Source of the DNA: Paraburkholderia agricolaris
GTDB taxonomy: Bacteria > Pseudomonadota > Gammaproteobacteria > Burkholderiales > Burkholderiaceae
Assembly: GCF_009455635.1 (NCBI RefSeq)
Contig: NZ_QPER01000001.1
Location: 1 to 64,000 of the forward strand
Direction of reading: 5' to 3'
Length of the DNA: 64,000 bases
The translations under genes and the position numbers were made by a program. Below are positions 38,075-46,219 of this stretch, piece by piece; the first letter of the stretch is position 1; each line of letters starts with the position of its first letter. Below the pieces are notes generated by a model. The model was given only the letters and a program-made list of their open reading frames with translations, was not told the DNA's origin and made no database searches.

Positions 38075-38634
38075 TCAAGCCATCTGGGAGCCGTCGCCCG
38101 CGGTCGTTTTTGGATCCATCCAGGCGGGCGCGGTTCCTTGTTGCATCTGGTACGCGGCCGAATCGTTGACGACAAAGCCGAAACCCGGCGCCGGATCGAC
38201 ACGCATACGGCTTTCCACCATCGCCAGCTGGCCGTGCCGACGACCTGTCCGATCTCATTGCGCGCAACTTGCGCATTGCCCTTAACCGCAATTTCCGACG
38301 AGGTGAACGGGTAGACGTTCTCCAGTTCGTTCCTTATCTGGGCGGCTGCAAGAATACGGCTGATCGCATCGGTCGCTTCCAGCCGCCATTCGTCGAATCG
38401 GTCGACGATGGACTTTAACGCATAAACGATATAGCCTTTCACCTCCGCAAGACTGTTCAGCAGTGAGTCATGCGCGTTCCTGATTGCGTTGAGAAATGCC
38501 CGAGGCTGGGTACGGATAAAGTCGGTCAGCTCGGTTCTCATTTCGTCGAACGACTTGATGGTGCTTTCCGCTTTGGCGCTGGCGCGAGCGCTCGCAATAA
38601 GCACACTATGGAGCACGGGTTGCTTCTCGAGTGA
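38075..38634 (-). pseudogene. 5'-truncated, frameshifted effector-like gene
   Basis: The minus-strand frame starts abruptly inside coding sequence (GSLEKQPVLHSVLIASARAS) and runs as a helical domain to about 38232 (NEIGQVVGTA). There the sense continues in another frame as QLAMVESRMRVDPAPGFGF to a TGA at 38075-38077. An indel near 38230 therefore breaks the gene, and its N-terminal part is missing. The 3' end is 42 nt before the SUMF1-like gene. Family unknown. Confidence 0.6.
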
Positions 38635-38635
38635 A

Positions 38636-39016
38636 CCCGGCGCCTACGGACCGTACAATGTGATTGGCTACAACTACACGGAACGAAGTATCGCCAGTTT
38701 TTGGGTCAATGGTTTCTGGGGAGCCAATTCTACGGCTCATCAGCCTGCAGGAGGCGGAAAGATAACCTGCTGCTTGAGTCTGTCAAGACGAGCAAATAAT
38801 CTGCACGTCAAGATCAGATACGAACTAACGAAGGAACAGTTCGAGAACGATCTGCCGGGAGACGTCTTCAAAACAGACATTCCCATGCCTTCACTGCCAA
38901 ACAAGCATGACGGATTTATCGAGTTCCACTTTCTGCCGAATCAGCGGATTGAGGCAAAGTGGGTCGACTTTCCGACAAAGCCGGAAATCCCTAATGTCGG
39001 TTCAGCAAAGCGCTAG
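38636..39016 (+). pseudogene. 5'-truncated DUF3304 gene
   Basis: The plus-strand frame reads VIGYNYTERSIASFWVNGFWG, then GGGKITCCLSL and a Lys/Asp-rich tail, matching DUF3304 proteins such as the one at the right edge of the window. The lipoprotein signal peptide is absent: upstream the frame runs into antisense of the truncated effector gene. An open frame from 38489 exists but its N-terminus is antisense sequence, so the expressed product, if any, would lack export. Confidence 0.68.
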
Positions 39017-39248
39017 TTGTTCATTCGGCAACATACGGGTCCTTGAGCACGCTACGGTGAAACTCGGGACCTCGTTTTTCGCGTGATCCCCAACTGAAGG
39101 CGTTCGTTGTTACGAAGCACATTTGTAAGGGAAGCGGCAGTCGCTCGCCGATCTCAAGCCAGGTAGGGCCGTAGCACTCAGTATTTCGTATCGAGCGTCG
39201 ACAGGGGCAACCGTGTCGGCCGCACCTTTTGAAGTTTGGGAGTTAACG

Positions 39249-39698
39249 ATGTTGGGCACCTTCAATTTTTTGACCGGTGAACTGGATGTCGGCACCGGGC
39301 TCGTACTCGCCCCTGGCCGCACGACCGTGCCGGATTTGATCGCAGCGGGATGGAAGGCACTGGACGCTCGCAACGGCTGGGAGTCGTTCAGCGTCGACGA
39401 GATAGTGATTTGGCGGCACTCATTTGCAGTGTCGGCCCGCTTTCGTGAGGGGACGTTCGTCGCAATCGACAGCGTTTGGAAAGACGGAAGCATTCGCAAA
39501 CAGGACTGGTCGGCAACAGATGACGACCTCGTTCGTGAAAAGAAGACGTTAGCGAAACTGATCATGACAGAGGCACAAACGACGCGCGTCGCCACTTCAC
39601 AAGGTGTCGATTCGTTTGTATTCAACTGGGGGACGATATCGGTACGCGCCGATCCGCGGTCAATGATGGTCATGCTCACCATCGCCTATACCGGGTAG
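39249..39698 (+). CDS. Hypothetical protein, 149 aa
   Basis: No family recognised. ATG 39249 (MLGTFNFLTGELDVGTGLVL) is chosen because GGGAG stands about 7 nt upstream; a longer frame from 39213 lacks such a site. The product has no signal peptide or membrane helix and looks like a small alpha/beta protein (YTG end, FVFNWGTISV strand). It sits between DUF3304 and DUF6843 genes in a toxin-immunity-rich area, so it may be an immunity protein. Confidence 0.62.
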   Translation: MLGTFNFLTGELDVGTGLVLAPGRTTVPDLIAAGWKALDARNGWESFSVDEIVIWRHSFAVSARFREGTFVAIDSVWKDGSIRKQDWSATDDDLVREKKTLAKLIMTEAQTTRVATSQGVDSFVFNWGTISVRADPRSMMVMLTIAYTG

Positions 39699-39867
39699 CC
39701 AGCGAAGTCTACGGTGACGATCTTCCAAGAAGCGAGCCTCTCATCGAGAATCTCTATGAGAGACAGGCTTCTTCTCAGCGCTAATGTGTGGATCGACACG
39801 CCTGTCACCTACCTACGCCGGTGCAACGAGAAGCGCCCCCGCGGTATCGAAAACCTGACTCCTACCC

Positions 39868-40662
39868 ATGGAAGAAGTAACACCGCTCAATACTCCGAAG
39901 CGCCGTATCGACCGGCGCTACTTTGTCCTGGCTGCTCTGGTGGTTCTTGCCGCAATAGGATTCGGATTGGATAGGAGTCGACGCGTACCGCTAATTTACG
40001 TGATTCCAGAAAGCTACGTGGGTCCGGTCGTGTCGTTGTTCGATCAACCGGATGGTGTCGAACCGACCCACACCAAGGACGGACTCGAAGTACGTGTTCC
40101 CGAGAACGGCGTTGTCAAAATCAGAACCAATCCGACACTGGGATACTCATCGGCCTTCCCGAAGAGCACGGTCGTCTTCGAACTGGAGAAGCGTGACGGT
40201 AGCCGCACGATTCTTTCCGAGGCGGTCAATCCGTGGCAGGACTACGACCAGAATGACAATCCGCATTGGAAGGTCGGTATCCGGGATGTACAAGGAAATC
40301 TGCGCATCATTCCCGTTGCCGATCAGACAGGCGGATTTGTGTTCGACGATTTCCCTGACGCCGATAAAAACCGGCCCATGATTTTCTGGCACGAGTCCTG
40401 CCAGGATCGCGTGTTTCGTCCTGACTGGAAGACATTTACGTCAGGCGAGAAGTCCGCCGAGGAACTGCACGTTCCACCGTGTGGCGAATTTGTCGTGGGC
40501 ACAGTAAACCATGTACGGCAGTGGCCCGAGTGGATGTTTCTGCGCGGCAAAGGCAAACAGGAAAAACTCGGCATCAGCAATCCTGTTTATACGTCGATTC
40601 AGCAACTGGTCGACGAGGCCGACGCTCGTGTGGTCAGAAAAAATTCCGAGAACATCAACTGA
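39868..40662 (+). CDS. Membrane-anchored DUF6843-like protein
   Basis: The 264-aa product has one N-terminal membrane anchor (YFVLAALVVLAAIGFGL, 18-34) and an extracytoplasmic domain starting IYVIPESYVGPVVSLFDQ, the hallmark of what I recall as DUF6843. Several Cys and Trp residues follow (FWHESCQDRVFRP). It stands alone on the plus strand, convergent with the gene at 40801-41517. Function unknown; the topology fits a periplasmic-facing immunity or scavenger protein. Confidence 0.68.
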   Translation: MEEVTPLNTPKRRIDRRYFVLAALVVLAAIGFGLDRSRRVPLIYVIPESYVGPVVSLFDQPDGVEPTHTKDGLEVRVPENGVVKIRTNPTLGYSSAFPKSTVVFELEKRDGSRTILSEAVNPWQDYDQNDNPHWKVGIRDVQGNLRIIPVADQTGGFVFDDFPDADKNRPMIFWHESCQDRVFRPDWKTFTSGEKSAEELHVPPCGEFVVGTVNHVRQWPEWMFLRGKGKQEKLGISNPVYTSIQQLVDEADARVVRKNSENIN

Positions 40663-40800
40663 TTGATCCCGCATTGCTCGGCTCGAGTGCACGAGCCATT
40701 CCAGTTCGGGATGCGGTAATCGTAACGAACTGTCGGAACGTATCTGGTGTTGGCATTACCGTTTGCACCTGTCACGATGCCGCGGTCGGATAAAGCCAGG

Positions 40801-41517
40801 TTAAACATCACTAAACTGACGCGCGGTCAACGTCGTGCCAAAGAAGTTGGCCACGTTCGTCATGACACTAAGCAGTTCGAATGCGACTTCGGCCGTCCAC
40901 TGCCCGTCGAATATGAAGCTTTCAGCTTCGACGTTTTGAAGCCACGCCTTGGACGTCTGCTCGTCGCGTAGCACGCAAACTGCCCATAACTGGAAATACC
41001 CCGAGCAGCGCGCTGGCATGGCCGTTTCGAGGGCGAAACCCAGAAGAGACGCCCTGCGAAAACGAAAGCTTTCGTCGCGCCACCGGAAGCCGATCCACTC
41101 GGCGTCACGCGAGCGAAACGCGAAGAAGTGTGCAGGGTCATCGGTTGGCGATATCGATTGCCCGGCGCCGAAAGCGGCAAACTCAGCATCGCTCGTCATC
41201 GATGCGGGCGAACCTGAGCGCCCGGCCTCGATATCGGTCATTGAGCCAAACACCTTCTTCAACCCTGCGAACATTTCGCCATTGAGACGACCACCGAAGG
41301 CGCGCCATTCATCCCTGGTGGGTACGTTGATGCGCGGACGCAGTCCGATATGCTCGAACAAGGCCTCGTTGCCTAGCAATCCATAAAGGCGGTTGTCGTC
41401 GACGGGATCGCCGGCATGGCGCTTGCCGAGCGGATAAGGCAAATCTTCGGCCGGCATGCGTTTATCGGTGATTCGGGTAGCCTGCGGATCTTGCGAGGTG
41501 ATTGGCTCGGAGTTCAT
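40801..41517 (-). CDS. Unrecognised 238-aa protein after the DUF6708 gene
   Basis: No family recognised. The N-terminal part is hydrophilic with GDPVDDNRLYGLLGNEALF and RPRINVPTRDEWRAFGG, and the C-terminal part is rich in aromatic residues (WIGFRWRDESFRFRR, then YFQLWAVCVL). No signal peptide or membrane helix. It lies 110 nt after the DUF6708 gene on the same strand as the pore-forming effector cluster and may be an extra immunity or accessory gene. The first 60 residues could be debris from another gene fused in frame. Confidence 0.6.
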   Translation of the reverse strand: MNSEPITSQDPQATRITDKRMPAEDLPYPLGKRHAGDPVDDNRLYGLLGNEALFEHIGLRPRINVPTRDEWRAFGGRLNGEMFAGLKKVFGSMTDIEAGRSGSPASMTSDAEFAAFGAGQSISPTDDPAHFFAFRSRDAEWIGFRWRDESFRFRRASLLGFALETAMPARCSGYFQLWAVCVLRDEQTSKAWLQNVEAESFIFDGQWTAEVAFELLSVMTNVANFFGTTLTARQFSDV

Positions 41518-41627
41518 CGGTCAATGTTCTCGGCGATTGATTGGGTTACAGACTATGGTGTTCGCCAACGGAAACGGCACGTGACATCACCTATCCTTCT
41601 GGACCGACCTCTATCGTAACGGTCGTG

Positions 41628-42578
41628 TTACATCGTTTTCCAGAGGTTCGGAGGATTCGAGCGAGCATCCTTTGCACAAGGATCGCCAGGATCGACTGCG
41701 CACATTTCCTCTATGTTTTGTGGCCAGACCGGAATTCTGCAACTGCGCATCGCAAACCATCGCGCAAAGGAAAACAGCAGAAGGGCCGGCGACAACAGCA
41801 GTTGCGCAAAAGTTTGACCGGGCAAATTCAGGGCGAGTCGCAACAAACCAAACCGCCATGTCTCGCGCCGATCGGAAATGGGCAGATACGCCGGCGTGCA
41901 CGGTATGATCGCCGCCGCACCGTCCTCCATATATCGCCGGACGTATTCCCAATACCGGTAAAGCTCTTCTTTTACCGGCCACGCCAGCGCAAAACAGAAT
42001 GTCTCGACCACGGTCACGCCATCATCGGCGAGAACATGTCCGCGTATGTCCCATGTTTGAATGCCAAACGGTCGATTACCCCGGCCCAGGGCGAAAAAAA
42101 CCTTATCCCATGGAACGGACAGCACGGTCTCATCTAACCGGAACACATGCACTACCCTACGCTCCCGGTCGAGACGAATCGGGTAGTGCGTATACCGGAA
42201 ACACTCCCTGCAAATAAGCCAGAGCAGAACCGCAACCAGACAGATCCCTAGCAGCAACGGAATCGCGCCGAAGACAAGATTTCCAGACCGTTCGTCTGGA
42301 TTACCCAGCAATCCATCGACAAAGAAAATGTCCGCGCCGACTCCCGCTATGAACAGGCAGATCACGGTCAGGATTCCCATCACGCATGTCAGCGCGCCTT
42401 TCCAGCCGTAATACTTATCCGCAACCTCCAGGTACCGGCTATTCACCCTGATAGTGGAGCTGAAATAATTTGGGGAAACGTCCAGGCGCTTCGCGGGATC
42501 GAGACGGTTCTGACGTTCTTCGTCCGTAAGCGGGCGATTGATTTTGTACTTATTGATGAGGCCGGTGTACTCCATCAT
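41628..42578 (-). CDS. DUF6708-like membrane protein, candidate immunity to the upstream effector
   Basis: The 316-aa product (ATG 42578, MMEYTGLINKYKINRPLTD) has two clear membrane helices (about 62-85 and 103-125), then a cytoplasmic domain with YPIRLDRERRVVHVFR and VPWDKVFFALGRG, a pattern I associate with DUF6708. Start and upstream stop overlap as TAATG, so it is translated with the effector. In related loci a polytopic membrane protein directly after a VasX-type pore-former is its immunity protein; that role here is inferred. Confidence 0.78.
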   Translation of the reverse strand: MMEYTGLINKYKINRPLTDEERQNRLDPAKRLDVSPNYFSSTIRVNSRYLEVADKYYGWKGALTCVMGILTVICLFIAGVGADIFFVDGLLGNPDERSGNLVFGAIPLLLGICLVAVLLWLICRECFRYTHYPIRLDRERRVVHVFRLDETVLSVPWDKVFFALGRGNRPFGIQTWDIRGHVLADDGVTVVETFCFALAWPVKEELYRYWEYVRRYMEDGAAAIIPCTPAYLPISDRRETWRFGLLRLALNLPGQTFAQLLLSPALLLFSFARWFAMRSCRIPVWPQNIEEMCAVDPGDPCAKDARSNPPNLWKTM

Positions 42579-45349
42579 TAACCTTTCGTTGCCACGTCCA
42601 GTTGCTGCATTTCTATCTCCATGGTCTGATACTTGCCCTGCTTTGTTTTCCCCCAATACGTCAACTCCAGCCAATCCTGGATCTTGTTGTTGACGAGCAG
42701 TGTCATCACAAACGCCCAAATTACCATCAGCCCGACGACCAGCAGACCCCAGCCAGTCCAGCCGATAAACAACAGCATCGTCGCGGCGGCGCCCAATAGC
42801 CCGGACACCCCATACGCTGCGGCAGCGCCGTTGTGACCGGCTTTATGTTCCTGGTATGCACGCCATCCGTCCCATGCGGCCATCAATATCCCGGCCGCGA
42901 CGCCCACAATGCGGCCCACAACGCCGAAGATCTTGGCGCCCGCCTGCATGGTCGCCTGACCGAGCCGCACACCGGCGACCGACAATCGAGTAAGTCCGCC
43001 TTCGACGGCGTCCGCCACGGCGCCAAAAATGGCGAGGCCCTGCGTGTAGACTCGACGCAGCATCTCGTTCTTGTGTACGGTCAGCGCTTCCTCCTCGCCC
43101 TGCATGATGGAATGCATGGCCCAACCGTTAGCGAGCAGAGCCAAAACAGCGAAGGTAAAGGGAATATTCACCTTGATGCGTTCGCTCCCCCGCAGGACCG
43201 CTTCGCGATAGTTCGCCAGATTCAGTTCGTCAACTTGTTCCGGCGTCCGGATGCTCTTCGCAAGCCACTTCGCCTGATCGTCAACGCTCAGGTTTTTGGG
43301 CATGTTGCGCACTTCATCCGGGTCGATCATCAATAGCCAGGTTTTCTTGTCACTGCCTTTGGTGTCGACACCGCATATCTCCTGGCGCCGTAGTTCGTCG
43401 GCAACAGCCTTTTCCATCTTATTGTCGGGTATCGATTTCGCCTTGCCGCTCAGCTTCAGCATATTCTTGATGAGCGACGCGCGAAATGCCTTCTTCCCGC
43501 CTTCAATCGTCACCAGTACGTAGGGCTTGCGCGCCATTACCCCGAGCGCAACGAGGCCGGAGTAAATCCGCTGACTCTCGCCGACCTTCTTTAAGGTCGC
43601 GGTAATAGCGCCTGAAACCACGCTCGCAAGGCGGCCGATTTCGTCCTTTTGAGCTTCGAGCAACTGATCGAAAGTTGCCTTTCCGATGCCCATCAGTTTG
43701 TCCCATGGCAGCTCTGCCCATGCTGCAGAGTTTTGAGCGGCGCTCTGGATGGCTTTCGCCTGAGTATCCTGATTTAAGCAAAGAGCCCGCAACAGGATAT
43801 TGCGCTTGTCGGTCAGATTGCCCTGAAGCCATTCGTTATAAAGATCCGCACTACATCCCTTATCCTGGGTGCCTGCAATACATTGCCCGAACACGATCGT
43901 GTAGACGACACCGCTCGCTACAACTGTGCTGTCGAAATTACAGTCGAAATAGTTATGGAATCGATCGCCTTTGATCAAGTCGCGATGGGCCAGCGCAAGC
44001 GGACCTATAACGCTCTGGTCGAAGGACTGCAAGGCGGCATTGAAACCATTCTGCCAGTCAGTGCGTTGCTTGTCGGAATACAGATCGTCATACTTCTTCC
44101 ACGCGTCGTCACCGGCCTGACGCAATTGATCCGGCGTAATGGCGCGGTCCATTGCTGCCAGCGCAGCGTTACCGGGTACCTGCATCCCTCCCATTAGCCC
44201 GGCAGACATCGAGTAACCCTGCTCGTCGTGCTGAGCACGCTTTTCCCGATCGTCGACGAAATCTTGCTCAGCCTGAATCCGGATCGCGTCTCGAATCTGC
44301 TCGATAACGCCGGACAAAGCGGTCTTGCGAGGCCGGTCCTTATCGTTACGCTCGTCGCGCATAAACGCCTGCATGCGTATACGCATGAGAAGCGCCAGTT
44401 CAGCGGCAATGCCGGCGGGATCGGGGACGGCAACCATAACAGCTTCATACGGTTTGGCCACCTGCTTTCCCCATTCCATCAAACCCTTGGACTGATCGCC
44501 CAGGAAATTGAGGGGTTGCTGCGAAAAGCCCAACGCACGGTCCGACACGATAGTCACTTCCGGCAGCCACGTCCCTGCCATGTTCTGTTTCAGCTCAGCG
44601 AGGCGTGCCCGTGCCTCGGCCTCCTGCTTCTGTTCGACGCGAGCCGCAGAACCCGTCAACGGGTGCGCCGCTCGCGCCTGCTCCATTTGTTTGATCTGCT
44701 GCTCAAGCGTGGCGGCTTGTTTGGCAAGCGCATCGCGCGCGTTCGTTGCTCCGGTATCCGGCTTGAGTACCTTCGAGAATTCGGCCACATTCTTGAGCTT
44801 ACTGAACGTGTCCACGTGCGCAGCCGCCTTTTGTGCACGCACGTCGGCCATGTTGATACAGCGCATGTGCCGCTTTCGATAGGCGGCTTCCGAGTGTGCA
44901 GCCAGTACATTTTCCGTCCACATCACGTCGGAAAACGCCAGCCAGATATTCCCCGCCTGGGCCGCATCCTTGACCGTGATGCAGCGCGCCAGATATGGAT
45001 CGGCCTTGCGGACGCAAGCTTCGTTAAAAGTTTTGTCCGGAACCTGCGGCGGCACCTTCGCATGGATATCGAAATGGTAGAGCAGTCCCTGACCGTTCAC
45101 GATATAAGCGCCCCACTCGCCTCTGACTTCGTCGAACACGTAGAGATAGCCCGGTCGCAAAATACGCAGCGTGTATTTGGCGCTTTCGCCCGGCAAAGCC
45201 ACCTTGCCGGCATTGAACGGAGCGACGACGTCCGGGGCCTTCCCGCCGAGGTCGGTACGCGCCACTGCGTAGCGCAGCGGAAGAATCGGCAAGCCGCTTC
45301 TGTCGCAGAATGGACAGGTTTGGACCGGCGGGGTGGTGGCGGCAGTCAT
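42578..45349 (-). CDS. VasX/BTH_I2691-type T6SS effector, probable pore-former
   Basis: The 923-aa protein begins with the N-terminal domain of this effector family, including the CPFCDRSGLPILPLRYAVAR zinc-ribbon-like opening and LRPGYLYVFDEVRGEW. A long helical middle (about 190-640, coiled-coil around 205-255) leads to a C-terminal membrane part with hydrophobic helices at about 730-752, 815-835 and 850-895. That layout matches colicin-like T6SS effectors that depolarise the target inner membrane. It lacks a signal peptide. It overlaps the DUF4123 adaptor gene by 4 nt and the DUF6708 gene by 1 nt. Confidence 0.87.
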   Translation of the reverse strand: MTAATTPPVQTCPFCDRSGLPILPLRYAVARTDLGGKAPDVVAPFNAGKVALPGESAKYTLRILRPGYLYVFDEVRGEWGAYIVNGQGLLYHFDIHAKVPPQVPDKTFNEACVRKADPYLARCITVKDAAQAGNIWLAFSDVMWTENVLAAHSEAAYRKRHMRCINMADVRAQKAAAHVDTFSKLKNVAEFSKVLKPDTGATNARDALAKQAATLEQQIKQMEQARAAHPLTGSAARVEQKQEAEARARLAELKQNMAGTWLPEVTIVSDRALGFSQQPLNFLGDQSKGLMEWGKQVAKPYEAVMVAVPDPAGIAAELALLMRIRMQAFMRDERNDKDRPRKTALSGVIEQIRDAIRIQAEQDFVDDREKRAQHDEQGYSMSAGLMGGMQVPGNAALAAMDRAITPDQLRQAGDDAWKKYDDLYSDKQRTDWQNGFNAALQSFDQSVIGPLALAHRDLIKGDRFHNYFDCNFDSTVVASGVVYTIVFGQCIAGTQDKGCSADLYNEWLQGNLTDKRNILLRALCLNQDTQAKAIQSAAQNSAAWAELPWDKLMGIGKATFDQLLEAQKDEIGRLASVVSGAITATLKKVGESQRIYSGLVALGVMARKPYVLVTIEGGKKAFRASLIKNMLKLSGKAKSIPDNKMEKAVADELRRQEICGVDTKGSDKKTWLLMIDPDEVRNMPKNLSVDDQAKWLAKSIRTPEQVDELNLANYREAVLRGSERIKVNIPFTFAVLALLANGWAMHSIMQGEEEALTVHKNEMLRRVYTQGLAIFGAVADAVEGGLTRLSVAGVRLGQATMQAGAKIFGVVGRIVGVAAGILMAAWDGWRAYQEHKAGHNGAAAAYGVSGLLGAAATMLLFIGWTGWGLLVVGLMVIWAFVMTLLVNNKIQDWLELTYWGKTKQGKYQTMEIEMQQLDVATKG

Positions 45350-46218
45350 GTGCGCTCCTTCAATTGTGCTAATTCACTGCTTATGCGTTGCATGGCTGCT
45401 TCGTCCAGATGATGGCAAGCGCCAACATAAGTGAGCTCCCCGGTGAGCGCGAGAGCGAGGCAGGCTCGCATTTCCTGATGAGCGTGAATATCGGGATGAA
45501 AACGGACAGCCTGTTCCGCATAGAGCTGCCGGTCGCTGGATTCGGTCAAACGATGCACCGTCCATGCCCTGTCGAGTGCGGCGTCGATCCGCCGGGCGAG
45601 CGCTGCGTCATTCGGAAGATCAGGCGCGTTGCGCCTCAAGCGCTTGACCGTCTCGTTGATGTCGCCAAGCCTTAGCAACGTGTCCCATTGCGGCGGAGAA
45701 AAGAATAGGCGCGACTGCTCATCGCTGGTCTCCGGGGCGTGTTCGCGAGATTGCCAGGAACCGTCGAAGACCGGCCACGCCCAGCGCTGCAGAGGACCCA
45801 GCAAGCTTTCCCACTGCGAGGGCTCAAGGAGCCAGTTGAGATGCCACAGGACCCGCGGATCGTACAACCGGACGATGTCGTATGCACGGCGGGCATGATG
45901 ATATTGCGCCATCTGCCTCGTCAGATGGTCGCGCACCCTGTCGGCATCGGCTTGCGCCTGCAGCAATGAGCAAAAATAGGGGGTACCGCATTCGGCTTCC
46001 CATCGTTGCGCGCGGCCTGATAAGTCAGCGCGCGCGCGGTCGTCCATGCGGTGTAACTCGACCAGCCTGGGGAAGAGTTCGGCTTGCCCTTTGAATCGCT
46101 GAGGCACAACCGGCTCAGAGGGCAGATCGCTCCACTCGGCCTCATCCACCTGCAGCGGATTGATTAGCGCGTACGGATACGTCAGCAAGGTAGCTTCGTT
46201 TAGCAACGGCGCAACCAT
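45346..46218 (-). CDS. DUF4123 effector-loading adaptor
   Basis: DUF4123 proteins (Tap/Tec) load a specific effector onto its VgrG. The 290-aa product has the family layout: YALINPLQVDEAEW near the start, LVELHRMDDRARADL, the central RLYDPRVLWHLNWLLEPSQW and a helical C-terminus ending in a RFHPDIHAHQEM-type segment. It starts one nucleotide after the VgrG stop and overlaps the effector start (ATGA), the classic vgrG-tap-effector operon order. Confidence 0.9.
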   Translation of the reverse strand: MVAPLLNEATLLTYPYALINPLQVDEAEWSDLPSEPVVPQRFKGQAELFPRLVELHRMDDRARADLSGRAQRWEAECGTPYFCSLLQAQADADRVRDHLTRQMAQYHHARRAYDIVRLYDPRVLWHLNWLLEPSQWESLLGPLQRWAWPVFDGSWQSREHAPETSDEQSRLFFSPPQWDTLLRLGDINETVKRLRRNAPDLPNDAALARRIDAALDRAWTVHRLTESSDRQLYAEQAVRFHPDIHAHQEMRACLALALTGELTYVGACHHLDEAAMQRISSELAQLKERT

Positions 46219-46219
46219 A

